Shown here: positions 1 through 10,700 of the stretch, in pieces
Layout of the letters: every line of letters begins with the position of its first letter
Numbering within the stretch: position 1 is the first letter of the stretch
Assembly: GCF_014633365.1 (NCBI RefSeq)
Contig: NC_068351.1
Location: 12,344,907-12,408,906 of the forward strand
DNA: 64,000 bases
From: Diospyros lotus
Lineage: Eukaryota; Streptophyta; Magnoliopsida; Ericales; Ebenaceae
Reading direction: 5' to 3'
Notes under the pieces: model-generated
The model's database searches: none
The model's input: the letters and a program-made list of their open reading frames with translations, nothing else
What the model was told of the DNA's origin: nothing
Position numbers and translations under genes: made by a program

Positions 1-1606
1 CGACCTCAATTCTCGTGCCAACTCTTAAAAGTTGCATCAATCACATCATCTTGATCACCTCAATCATAAAAATGATATTTAATTACTAAACATCTCATTA
101 TTCCATTTATTTCCTTTTTTCCTTCATTTTCTCTTATTTTTTCTTTTAAAAATCTCAATAAATACCATCGAGACTTTTTTCTCAAATATAATTTCACAAA
201 AATTCATAATATCTAATGAACTTCAAGGGAAAAATACTAGACTTACCCGGATGGTGCGTTTTCATGAAAAATGAGACTCTTTAATGCTAAAATCGAGACA
301 TCGGGAATCCCAAACCCATATATTTTTGCACAGATTTCCATAAAATACTTTTCTGGATTTTTAGGAATTTTTTTCGAATTTTTAGGCCAACCCACGTGTC
401 TGCACGTGCCTGCACGCGCCTAGGACGAGTGGTGGCGCGTGGAGACCCACGCGTGATCGGCACGCGCCGGTCGTCTTCTCCAGCGATGGCGACACCGGCG
501 TTCTGGGATTTTTGCATCGGTTACTTCCTTTTGCTTAATCGATCCTAATGGACCCTCTTGGGCTTCGAAAGAACAACCGAAAGTGCCTCAACGAACTAAC
601 CAAAGGTTCGGCCGAGGCGTCTGCCACCTTATCTGGTGACCTCTCGAATCCCTTTCAAACCTCAACTAAAACGCCTCATTTTCTCCAGAAATCATCCTTA
701 GGCTATGGGAAACAAAAGCCCTATGATTTTGGCCCTCAATTTGTTTGATAAAACGGCCGATTTGAAGCTTTAAACTTCTCACTTTCGACCACCTATAAAC
801 GCCTATTTATAAGCGAAATCGAGCTTCCAAAAGCCCTTGCTCGGCCAACCCATTGCCTTAGGAAGGTTTACCTACCCTAGATCGACCTAGAATCACCAAC
901 ACCCAACCGCAAAAGCGAGTTGTAGGCATGCACCACGTTGGCCAACTTTCGGGCGCTTTTTCTTCAAATTCCGGCCATCACGATGGCCTTTGTCGGCTGA
1001 TGATCACACCCACATGATCCCTGAGAAACCCTCGTGCCATCCCTATGGCCGAAATCAGCCATGGCCGACCGGCCATGCGCTGGTCAGATTTGCCCATGCT
1101 GCCATCTTTGAGTTTTTGCACTTTTACTCAACTAATTTTGGTTTTCTCATTTTGGCCCTCTTTCACTAAGCCCCTCAGCTTTTGAAAATTTCCTATAAGT
1201 CCCTCACGTCCTAAAACATCCATTTGAACCTTGAAGATTCAGAAAAAATATCATTCTGACATTCCTCTGGCAATTTTCAAAAATTGCACTTAGGCCCGAA
1301 TCTTTATTTTGGCCCTAAACCTTTTTGTTTCTTCCTGAAACCACTGAATGGTTGTTCCTTATGAAAAAATGAAGTCCCCTCAAGTTTCTGTCGACTTCTC
1401 GGAAGTTATCTATAACAATTCGGTATTACAGCCTAATTGGCAGCTGCATTTTAGTTGTACCGAAAACTGTTCCTGATCTGATTTCTTTCGATACCATAAA
1501 TCCTATCTCGGGGTGTTTGTTAATTTCATATCATTTTCCTTTGGCATCTCGGCTCCAGAACACTCCCGACAGTTGATTCGGTCATCTATATAGTAATAAA
1601 TTACCG
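1..1606 (-). repeat. Left part of an older LTR (Ty3/gypsy-like), split by the Athila insertion
   Basis: There is no coding gene in these 1.6 kb. The stretch joins across the Athila element to 15460-15540, which ends in GGGTATTACA. On the minus strand that would begin TGTAATACCC, a common plant gypsy LTR terminus. The left end lies outside the window. A GC-rich patch at about 380-500 and 900-1090 has no convincing reading frame. The short open frames at 287-517 and 548-748 do not resemble known proteins. Calling it an LTR is an inference from the terminus and the nested position; orientation is uncertain. Confidence 0.5.
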
Positions 1607-1611
1607 TTATA
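1607..1611. other. Target-site duplication TTATA, left copy
   Basis: TTATA directly precedes the TGGCTGCAC terminus at 1612 and recurs at 15455-15459 directly after the other terminus (CTAATCA). The exact 5-bp match shows the element is bounded correctly and was not formed by recombination between different insertions. Confidence 0.95.
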
Positions 1612-3633
1612 TGGCTGCACTCCCACCCTGCAATTAAAACACAAAACAAAACACAATAAAAATTTTATATTTTTTTTCTTTGTTTAGGTGAGAGGTTTAT
1701 ACTCGTCAGTGTACGAGTGCAGTTGTAGTCCAAATTTAAATTTATATTTTCTGAATGAGTCCAGGTCGTCCACTGAGAGATTTATTTATGGCAAAATAAA
1801 AAGAATGTCACACAAGCACACACGCATTTGGATAAATTGGCAACAAGGTTTTTTATGGTTTTTTAAACAACAGATTCTAGGAAATAAATTAAGGCAGTAA
1901 TTGAAATAAATACTTTAAGTGAGAATATAAAATTGGATAGTACTTGAGTTAAGACAATTTCAGTGTCAACCCGTTGATTCCCAAATTTTAGCATAAAAGA
2001 TTAGCAACATTAATTTAATTTCAGATATGAGGGTTTGTTATTAAATGCAATTAGAAATGATGATAGTTCTAGATTAAGCAATCCCCATACATGATATGCG
2101 GGATTCTAATTTAAGCAACCACCATAAATTCAATTGCAATTAATACACAAAACAACTAAATTAATCATCCGGGTTTGGGTATGATAGCGTTTCCAGTTCT
2201 AGTAACTCTCATACATGGCATGAAAGCTCTAAGTTAGGCTTACGCTCCAATCCAAACCTAGTGATTTCTCAATAATTAAGATACACTCATACTGAAATTT
2301 AAATTAATGTTACTTATTTAAAGCGCAGCTTTCTTTGGGAATCATTGGCGTTGGACACTGTCCTTGCCTTAACCCAAGATTAGATTTAGCTACTCATTTC
2401 CATTTAAAAGTTAATTGACATGAATTTAAACGACGTAATTTAAATAACAGAATTTAAATGACAAGAAATTTTAAAGGCATAAACTAACCGGCCATTTAAG
2501 CGGTGGATAATTAAATAACAAGAATTAAAATTGCAGAAATTTAAAGGCATAAACTAACCGTCCATTTAGGCGGTGAATAATTAAATGATAAGAATTAAAA
2601 TTGCAGAAATTTAAAGGCACAAATTAACCGGCCATTTAGGCGGTGAATAATAAAGTAATAATAAATGACATAAGAATTTAAAAGAAGAAAGGAAGGAAGT
2701 AAGATCACAAGAGAGAATACTAAAGAAAAGGGGAAAGAACAAGAACAATTCTTAAAGAGAGAATTATAAGGAAACAACTAAACTTTAATTCAAGAATAAT
2801 AATCACACTTACAAATGCAATCAAGTGATCTATTTATAGGCCACAAGATGCAATACAAACCACACAATTTCAATTATTCAACTAGACATAATTATATCTA
2901 ATGGGCACTCACACACTTAAAGTTAAATGGATTTTAGCTATAATACACACCTAATATTAAATGGATTTTAGCTAAAATACATACCTAATAAAGCATTCAT
3001 AAAGTTAAATGGATTTTAGCTATAATATCCACCTAATAGTTAAATGGATTTTAGCTAAAAAACACACCTAATAAAGCTCTCACATAAAAAATAAAAATAG
3101 ATTTGTATAAATTGGTTTTTAATCTTCATTAGGATTAAAAATAATCCTTGGGCCTTCTCCAAATAATATCTTCCATGGGTTGCTCAAATTGGGCCTTAAT
3201 TCTTCATGGGCTTGAATTCTTCATGGACTTTAATTTTTCATGGGCTTGATTTCTTCATGGACTTGAATTCTTCATGGACTTTAAGTCTTCATGCCTAAAA
3301 AAATAAAAAAATAAAAAAATAAAAAAAATTAATGTTATTAATAAATTATATATTATATATATGTATTACACATAGCACATATATATATATATATATATTA
3401 TATTATATTATATATATTACACGCATCATATAATGATGTATATGTATTATATATAATTTTATATATTATTATTATTATTATTAAATTTTACTTTAAAATT
3501 TCATTTCATTCATTTTTCAATTTAAACTTGCATATAACCATAAAATATATATTAATATCTAATTTAAACTATTTTTAAGATCAAAATAAGGGTATAATTA
3601 TAACAAAATTTTTATAAAATTAACCACTAATCA
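1612..3633 (-). repeat. 3' LTR of the Athila-like element
   Basis: This 2022-bp LTR is almost identical to 13439-15454. Read on the minus strand it begins TGATTAGTGG and ends GTGCAGCCA. It contains a TATA box (minus strand TATAAATA, 2831-2838), four copies of a TAAATGGATTTTAGCTA motif at about 2930-3060, three roughly 70-bp imperfect repeats at about 2473-2650 (each with AAAGGCATAAACTAACCG or a close variant), and an AT dinucleotide tract at 3340-3480. The open frame at 1688-1900 is duplicated exactly in the other LTR and has no recognisable product. Confidence 0.95.
2831..2838 (-). promoter_or_regulatory. TATA box in the 3' LTR
   Basis: The minus strand reads CCTATAAATAGATCAC, a canonical plant TATA context. 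The same box occurs at 14658-14665 in the 5' LTR, where it would start the genomic RNA. In this 3' copy it could drive read-out transcription into flanking DNA to the left. Confidence 0.6.
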
Positions 3634-3646
3634 TACCCCCCAACTT
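3634..3646 (-). promoter_or_regulatory. Polypurine tract of the Athila-like element
   Basis: In element sense, AAGTTGGGGGGTA abuts the 3' LTR start TGATTAGTGG. A G-run next to the 3' LTR is the usual plus-strand priming site. Two close copies of this motif lie further inside the element at about 5093-5106 and 7444-7457. Confidence 0.75.
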
Positions 3647-5469
3647 AAACATTGCTAGTCCCTTAGCAATCAGATTATACACCTGCCAAACTTTATTCAC
3701 AATAACTGTATGAATGTAAAAATTTCAAATTCGAAACCGAAATGCATAAAATTAAATAAATAATTTAGCATTCTAAATCAGATTTTTGGTTAAAGGTCAT
3801 ACAATCTCAGGAATGGAAATTAGGATAATCAACACACAGACTTACTCCCTCGAAGTTTTGACTTCAAATCTTACTATGGATTTTCTCTCCAATAAAAAGG
3901 ATTCCTCAAGTGTACACACAAGAGGGTGCACCGTTATAAGAGTAAATGCAGAACAAGTTCAAAATTCGGTGTCATCCCAAATACAAGGAACGTATTTTCA
4001 TGAAAGAACAGGGAAATTGACATAGCTTCATGATTGGAATAATGCTCTAGACGAGTAACTTCTGAATTTAAACATGATTCCCTACTCCAAACTCGAATTC
4101 TGAGATCACATGATTTATAGCATAAAAAAGGACCAGACTGGGTTGTAACGGGGCTATAAGGTTAATACGGGTTGTCAAAGAAAAGGTAGAGTGTGCAAAG
4201 GGTGTGTCGGGATTTTTTTTTTTTTTTTTTTAGCATTTATTTTGAAACAGTTATGCTGAATAACTAAGAGAATTTGCCCCCTTTTTTTCACTTTTTTTTC
4301 TTCTCTTTTTTTCTCTCTTTTTTTTCTTTTTTCTTTTCTTTTTTCTTTTCTTTTTTCTTTTTCTTTTTAAATATGAAAATAGATAAACAGACTAATTCCC
4401 AAAATCACACCAGGTTGGATAAAATTCATATGGTTATGGGTTAAACAAGGGTAACGAAAGAAGTTGTACTACAAATGGCTCAAATGGGCTAACAAGAGGT
4501 TGATTTAAAGAAAAAAATAGGCTCAAAATGAAAGAAATTGATCCCCCTATCATGCTTCTCAGTCATCTAATTCATAGTTTGAAACCAGTCAAATTCATCC
4601 GCTATCATACTAGACATTCAAAGCGAATTGATATTTTGAAGCCATTGAAAAGATAAGATAAACAAGAGAGCATATTTAGAGTAAGTGTTATTTCACTCAG
4701 AATTAACGGTTATTAGGCTCAAACACTTGCTTGGGTAATAGTCTCCACTTCTGTTGAGGGATCATACAATGTACTAATCAGCTAATTACTATTACCTTTG
4801 ACTTTATGACCGATAACCAATTTCTAAATTTTGAATTCCTGATGAATGTAAATTACTTATTCTCATGCATAAACGTTTTCAAATGAGAAATCAATGCATT
4901 CATGTTTCGTATTGCAAACTTAACCGGCTATCAGTGCATAACTTCAAAACTTTAGGAATAGCGTTATTTAAAACACAATTTTTTTTTTTTTAATAAGAGC
5001 AGATAAAGATAATCAATTCACACAAGACTACAAACTAGCAATAGCAAACTCACAGTTAAATATGAACCAAATAATTTATAACTAAACCTTACACCCCCCA
5101 ACTTGAATTGCAGTAATAAATTAGGGTTGTTAAGAATACCTGTAACTCCACAAGTCCATTTTGCTGTGAACTGCTAAAACTTAAACAACAAATGAGTACA
5201 CCATATATATATATTTATATTTTCACACCAAAATAAAAATTTCATGCAAATCATAAGATAAGCAAAATGCGTCTCAAGAGTACAAAAAGTACTCCTTACT
5301 TAGCCATCTTATCAAAGACTTTGCTAACAACATTCCACAGTTTTGTTTTGTTTTTTTTTTTTTTTAAAGAACACAACCAAGAAAAATTCTGCAAGTTGTA
5401 CAATAACTAGATGCGTCTCAAGAGTACAAAAAGTACTCCTTACTCAGCCATCTTAATAAAGAGCATTTC
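3647..5469. other. Athila 3' non-coding region between LOG-like ORF and PPT
   Basis: There is no supported gene in these 1.8 kb. They hold a pyrimidine-rich block at about 4208-4370 (T-runs and CTTTTT repeats, purine-rich in element sense), a second PPT-like motif at 5093-5106, and two copies of a hairpin-containing module at 5267-5310 and 5411-5453 related to the end of the upstream cysteine-rich ORF. The antisense open frame at 3786-4025 is not like any protein I recognise. Confidence 0.6.
5267..5453 (-). repeat. Two copies of a module derived from the cysteine-rich ORF
   Basis: The plus-strand string ATGCGTCTCAAGAGTACAAA followed by AAGTACTCCTTACT occurs at 5267-5300 and again at 5411-5444, about 142 bp apart. 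It matches 6447-6500 inside the cysteine-rich ORF (codons about 115-132), but with an internal stretch missing and a shifted frame. Each copy contains a perfect small hairpin, GAGTAC-AAAAA-GTACTC. The first copy begins right after the LOG stop in element sense. Confidence 0.75.
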
Positions 5470-6129
5470 TCACAGTGATAAATCTAAATTAATCGGACCC
5501 CTTTGGCGCTTGTTACTAATTACCTTAGACCAGTCTATCCGAGGCTCATGAGGATCGTACTGTGGAACATAAGCATGTAATTTCTCTAGCAGCTTATCAA
5601 TGGTGGATGCAGAAATGAGAATCTTTCTTGCTGAACGAGAAATGAACTGTTGGTCCACAGCCTGATCAAGAAAAGAGAGTAACCCATCGAAAAAATGGTT
5701 AACATTTAAAAGTCCAATAGGTTTGGTATGGAGATTACTCTTAGCCCAGGAGATTATACAAAAGATTTCTTCAAGTGTTCCAAAACCTCCTAGTAAAGCA
5801 ATGAAGGCATCTGACTGATAAATCTTACAAGCCATGCGCTCAGACATAGAAGTCGTTTCTATAAGTTGACCGCGTGTAATCCCGGAAATATGTGGTTCAG
5901 CTAAAGGGATTGGCATTATACCTACCACAGATGAATTTCCAAGATGTACAGCTTGTGAAACATAACCATTCAATCCACGACTTCCCCCTCCATATACCAA
6001 ATTAATTTTTTTCTCTCCTAATTTTTTACCAAGTTCGTTCGCTGCAAGTGCGTAACAAATATCGCTCCCAAGTTGAGAGCCACAAAGTACACATATGGTA
6101 TTGATTCGACGAACTAACTGGCCTTCCAT
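5470..6129 (-). CDS. LOG-like (cytokinin riboside 5'-monophosphate phosphoribohydrolase family) protein carried by the retrotransposon
   Basis: This 219-aa protein is close to the usual length of plant LONELY GUY enzymes, which release active cytokinin bases from their nucleotides in one step. Family features visible: start CVLCGSQLG (13-21), YGGGSRGLNG (46-55), the SMSERM segment (95-99 with Arg98), GGFGTLEE (114-121 with the Glu that acts in catalysis in the family), and PIGLLNV (137-143). Two family positions differ: the Pro of the PGGxGT motif is Leu113, and the Lys usual soon after the conserved Arg is replaced by Met. Plant LOG genes normally have several introns. This copy is one uninterrupted frame, in the same sense as gag-pol and about 170 bp after the previous ORF, so it looks captured through RNA. 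A candidate acceptor (TTTTCAG) lies about 30 bp before the ATG. Family membership is well supported; enzymatic activity is not shown. Confidence 0.88.
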   Translation of the reverse strand: MEGQLVRRINTICVLCGSQLGSDICYALAANELGKKLGEKKINLVYGGGSRGLNGYVSQAVHLGNSSVVGIMPIPLAEPHISGITRGQLIETTSMSERMACKIYQSDAFIALLGGFGTLEEIFCIISWAKSNLHTKPIGLLNVNHFFDGLLSFLDQAVDQQFISRSARKILISASTIDKLLEKLHAYVPQYDPHEPRIDWSKVISNKRQRGPINLDLSL

Positions 6130-6296
6130 GTTTGTTTCTTTTGTATGTCCTGAAAAGAAGTTTGGCGATCAAAAGTAGCTATACAACAATTCAACAAGAA
6201 ATAAATACAAACAAAAATCATGCGTATGTATAAGTAGTTGTGATTGTGGCTCACATCTTCCTCTGGTTTTACGTCCAGAAACGGCTTAAACACTTT
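6130..6296 (-). promoter_or_regulatory. Spacer with candidate splice acceptor before the LOG-like ORF
   Basis: In element sense the spacer runs from the stop of the cysteine-rich ORF to the LOG ATG. It contains GGAC-GTAAAA as a possible donor near 6270, a T-rich tract, then CTTCTTTTCAG ending near 6150. A spliced mRNA could therefore place the LOG ATG close to its 5' end. This is inference from consensus strings only. Confidence 0.3.
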
Positions 6297-6842
6297 CTAT
6301 GAAGTGAGGATAAGCTTCCCATCCAATTTTCTTATAGATTGGCAAACAGGGTCGTTTTTAGTCAGATTCCCAAGACTATAGCGTTGGTGGTCACTTCTGA
6401 ACTGGGTCCATAAAGCAAGAAGTTCTCTTTGCACTATTCCACACGGATGCGTCTCAAGAGTCAATCGGATATCATCCAAAGACTCCTTACTCAGTCCATC
6501 CTTTATGAAACTAATTTTATCTTCTCGATTTATGGACGTAAATCCCACAGATTTGCATCGTGTGTTACAGGTCCATCGAGCACATTTGTAACAACCATTC
6601 ACTCTTTTCGCTCTTCTTTTCTTCGCAAAACTACTCTTCCCTAAGCCTGGAAAATGCTTAAAACTAGGTGAAGTTTCACTAGCTAATCGAACTTTTGCTT
6701 CGATCAGCCAACGAATATCTTCAGGGATGTTATTAAGCATCAACAACCTAAGTCTTTCACACCTAGCAACATAAATTTTTTTCAAATCATTCTGCAGGAG
6801 AAATGGATAGTACTTGTGAATTTTTGAGAGATAAAGATCCAT
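6297..6842 (-). CDS. Basic cysteine-rich protein, resembling plant-virus nucleic-acid-binding proteins
   Basis: This 181-aa intact ORF follows pol in the same orientation. Residues 69-80 (GKSSFAKKRRAKR) form a basic patch directly followed by a compact cysteine cluster at 84, 87, 92 and 96 (CYKC, then two more). The N-terminal half is predicted helical (LRLLMLNNIPEDIRWLIEAK). A short basic motif followed by a small zinc-finger-like cluster is the layout of the small nucleic-acid-binding/silencing-suppressor proteins of carla-, viti- and related filamentous plant viruses. The spacing of the last cysteines is shorter here, so homology is suggested rather than shown. It is not a classic Athila env: no signal peptide or transmembrane segment is seen. 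In element sense the ATG is preceded by a T-rich stretch ending CTTAG, a possible splice acceptor. Confidence 0.6.
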   Translation of the reverse strand: MDLYLSKIHKYYPFLLQNDLKKIYVARCERLRLLMLNNIPEDIRWLIEAKVRLASETSPSFKHFPGLGKSSFAKKRRAKRVNGCYKCARWTCNTRCKSVGFTSINREDKISFIKDGLSKESLDDIRLTLETHPCGIVQRELLALWTQFRSDHQRYSLGNLTKNDPVCQSIRKLDGKLILTS

Positions 6843-7799
6843 TTTTTTTCTTTTTTTTTTTTTTAACTATACTAAGAAAAAAAGTAAAGAACTATAAACT
6901 TTACAAAAGGGATGAGAGTACCTGATCGGAGAATAACACAAAGGAGAGAAGACTGAGCTCAAGAATGGTGGCTTGCCTTATACAGATATGGAGTCTCTTA
7001 TAGAGCAATGACCATCACTATTTTACACTCGGCTCGAGGCATGCCATAATTACAGGGTTATGCTTGGCGTCTCTTTTTCAACGCTTGGTGCCTCATTTTT
7101 CAACATTTGGCAGTGTGCCTTATCCTTTATAGGGCAGTGTGATTGCACTGCCCAAGAAAAGATAGCTACCACCAGCGTCAATTCTGTCTCTCTCAATTCA
7201 AATTTTTTTTTTTATTATTATTTTATTATTATTTTTTAATTTTTTTATTCTTATTCTTATTATTATTATTATTATTTTTATTTTTTTTTTAATAAATGTT
7301 TTGTTTTAGGGGCCCAATAAAATCATACATACCACACAAGACAATATTATCGAGTCTAACAAAATTATTTGCACAATAGATCAGTTTCAAACACCAATAA
7401 AATCAAGATCAGTTTCAAACACCAATAAAATCAAGTACACCTTACCCCCCAACTTAAATTGCGCATTGTCCTCAATCGACAATAAAAGGATAGAAGATAG
7501 GCATACCTGGTGGTCTTCAATGCATGAACTCGTATGCAAAAAAAAATTTATTTAGACTGCACATAGAGAAACACTATTTGAATCAAAGTTAATTAAGTAA
7601 TGCAGAAAATGAACAACTTATATATATAATTCTTTATTATTTTATTTTATTTTTATTTTATTTTATTTTTTTCTTTTTTTTATTTAATTTTTTTTATTTT
7701 TTTTTATTTTTATTTTTTTTCAGATCTATAAACATCCATTTAACCTAAATGGAAATGTGGTCTTTTAACGTCAGATTCCCAGACGATAGGAAACTTTCC
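6843..7799 (-). promoter_or_regulatory. Leader between pol and the accessory ORFs, with hairpin and TATA-like boxes
   Basis: There is no ORF here. In element sense the region holds a PPT-like motif (GTTGGGGGGTAAGG, near 7444-7457), T/A-rich tracts, a perfect 8-bp hairpin (GGGCAGTG, 6-nt loop, CACTGCCC, 7132-7153), then CCTATAAAGG immediately after it, and GCTCTATAAGAGAC near 7000. The order hairpin, TATA-like box, second TATA-like box, T-rich acceptor-like tract, ORF suggests either an internal promoter or a structured leader for a subgenomic RNA carrying the two accessory ORFs. Function is inferred. Confidence 0.35.
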
Positions 7800-10700
7800 C
7801 TACTCATCAGATGATGATGGATCATCTAAATCCACAACTCCTTCATTCTCCTCAACACTACCCTGGTATGGTTTCAACCTATGACCATTGACTGTTAGAA
7901 GCTGTCCTGACTCCGGATTTTCTATCTCAAATGCCCCATATCCTGAGATGGACTTGATTACAAAGGGGCCGACCCATCGAGACTTCAATTTTCCTGGGAA
8001 TAGATGCAATCGAGAATCATACAAGAGTACCCGTTGCCCTACCTGAAAGCTTTTTCGAATGATGTGCCGATCATGTAACTCTTTCATGCGAACCTTGGCC
8101 AATCGTGCATTTTCAAATGCTTCATTCCGAATTTCCTCAAGTTCATTCAATTGGAGCTTACTGGATAAGCCTGCTTCAGTTAGACTCTTGTTGATCTTAT
8201 GAATTGCCCAATATGCTTTATGCTCAATTTCCACCGGCAGATGACAAGATTTACCGTATACTAGCCTATAGGGAGACATTCCCAAAATTATTTTGTAAGC
8301 TGTCCTGTACGCCCAAAGAGCGTCTACTAGTCTTAAGGACCAATCCTTACGATTAGCAGCAACAGTCTTTTCCAATATGCGCTTAATCTCCCTATTGGCT
8401 AGCTCGGCTTGACCATTGGTTTGGGGATGGTATGGTGTTGCAACCTTATGCAGTACACCATATTTCTTCATTAATCCTGCCACAACTTTATTACAAAAAT
8501 GGGAACCCCCATCACTGATGATTGCTCGTGGCATCCCAAATCGACTGAATATGTTTTCTTTCAAAAATTTCACGACAGTCCTATGGTCATTTGTTCTGGC
8601 CGGGATTGCTTCTACCCATTTGGACACATAGTCAACAGCAAGTAAGATATATTCATGACCAAATGAATTGACAAATGGGCCCATAAAATTCATACCCCAA
8701 CAGTCAAAAACTTCTAACAGTTGGATCGGATGTAATGGCATCATGTTTCTCCTTGACAGACTTCCTAACCTTTGACATCGATCGCAATTTGAACAGAACT
8801 TGTACACATCCTTGAACAGTGTCGGCCAATAAAATCCACTCTGAAAAATTTTTGCAACTGTTATCTTGACAGAAAAATGGCCTCCACATGCAAGAGTATG
8901 ACTGAAATTGATGACACTTTGTTGCTCATGATCGGGTATGCATCTACGGATGATTTGGTCAGGACAATACTTGAAGAGGTAGGGCTCATCCCAAAAGAAG
9001 GTTCTGACTTTTCTGAAGAATTTATGCCTATCTTGCTTACTCCAATGGTCTGGGATCAGACCAGTTGCCAGGTAGTTCGCAATGTCGGCATACCAAGGGA
9101 CAACAGATGATGCACGAATAACATTCACTTTAAACAGTTGCTCATCAGGGAAATTGTCATGAATTGGTTCATCAAATTGTGTGAGATCTTGACTTGGAAT
9201 CCTTGACAAATGGTCAGCCACCACATTTTCTACTCCCTTCTTGTCTCTAATTTCAATGTTGAACTCTTGCAGGAGTAAGATCCATCGGAGCAGACGGGGT
9301 TTTGCATCTTGCTTTGTGAACAAATACTTCAGAGCAGCGTGATCAGTAAAAATGATCACTAGTGACCCTACGAGGTAAGATCGAAACTTGTCCAGGGCAA
9401 AGACAACTGCTAGTAACTCTTTCTCTGTAGTGGTGTAATTCTTTTGTGCCTCATTAAGAGTTTTGCTAGCATAATATATCACATGAGGTTTCTTATCCTT
9501 CCTCTGCCCTAACACAGCTCCTACCGCGTAATCACTAGCATCGCACATAAGTTCAAACGGGAGGGACCAATCAGGGGACTGAATGATAGGTGCTGAAATG
9601 AGTGCATCTTTCAATTTATCAAAAGCATTTTGACAGGCAGGACTCCATTCAAACGGAACATCTTGAGACAACAAATGGCACAAGGGTCTTGTTATGGTGC
9701 TAAAGGAAGCAATGAATCTCCTATAAAACCCTGCATGTCCCAAAAAACTTCTGATGTCTTTCACATTCCTAGGGATGGGGAGTTTTTGAATTGTTTCAAT
9801 TTTTGACCTATCTACCTCTATCCCCCTAGATGAAACGATGTGCCCCAAGACTATGCCCTGTTTCACCATGAAGTGACATTTTTCCCAATTGAGTATCATA
9901 TTTGTTTCCTCACATCTTGCTAAAACCTTTTTCAGATTCTCCAAACAGGCCTCAAAGTTACTTTCATAAACAGAAAAGTCATCCATAAATACTTCAACAA
10001 TCTGCTCAACCATTTCACTGAAAATGCTCATCATACACCTTTGAAATGTGGCTGGAGCATTGCATAACCCAAATGGCATGCGCCTGTATGCAAATATCCC
10101 AAATGGACATGTGAAAGTTGTCTTCTCTTGATCTTCTAGTGCAATTTCTATCTGATTGTACCCTGAGTAGCCATCTAAGAAATAATAGTAGGCTTGGCCT
10201 TCTATTCTCTCCAGAACTTGATCCAAGAAAGGCAAAGGAAAATGATCTTTCCTTGTCACAGAATTGAGCTTTCTATAATCAATGCACATACGCCATCCTG
10301 TCTGGATGCGCGTGGGAATCAGTTCATTGTTCTCATTTTTTACAACAGTGACTCCAGACTTTTTGGGTACTACCTGTGTTGGACTTACCCACTTAGAATC
10401 AGAGATTGGGTAAATTATTTCAGCATCCAATAGCTTAAGCACTTCTTTTCTGACAACTTCTTTCATGTTGGGATTTAATCTCCTTTGCATTTGCCTAACT
10501 GGTTTTGCTCCTTCTTCCAAGAATATCTTATGAGTACAGATCAAAGGGCTAATACCTTGCAAATCTGAAATGGTCCATCCTAATGACTTCCTGTGTGCTT
10601 TTAGAACTTCTATCAGTTGTTGCTCTTGATGAGGTGTCAAACTTGAAGAGATCACCACTGGGAATGCTTCCCCTTCTCCTAGAAAGACATACTTCAAATC

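Noticed and set aside
1688..1900. 70-aa ORF present in both LTRs (also 13515-13727)
   Set aside because: The duplication is explained by LTR identity; the frame is antisense to element transcription and resembles nothing.
5470..6842. Accessory ORFs as an Athila env-like gene
   Set aside because: Neither has a signal peptide, transmembrane segment or coiled-coil fusion-protein layout; one is clearly LOG-family.
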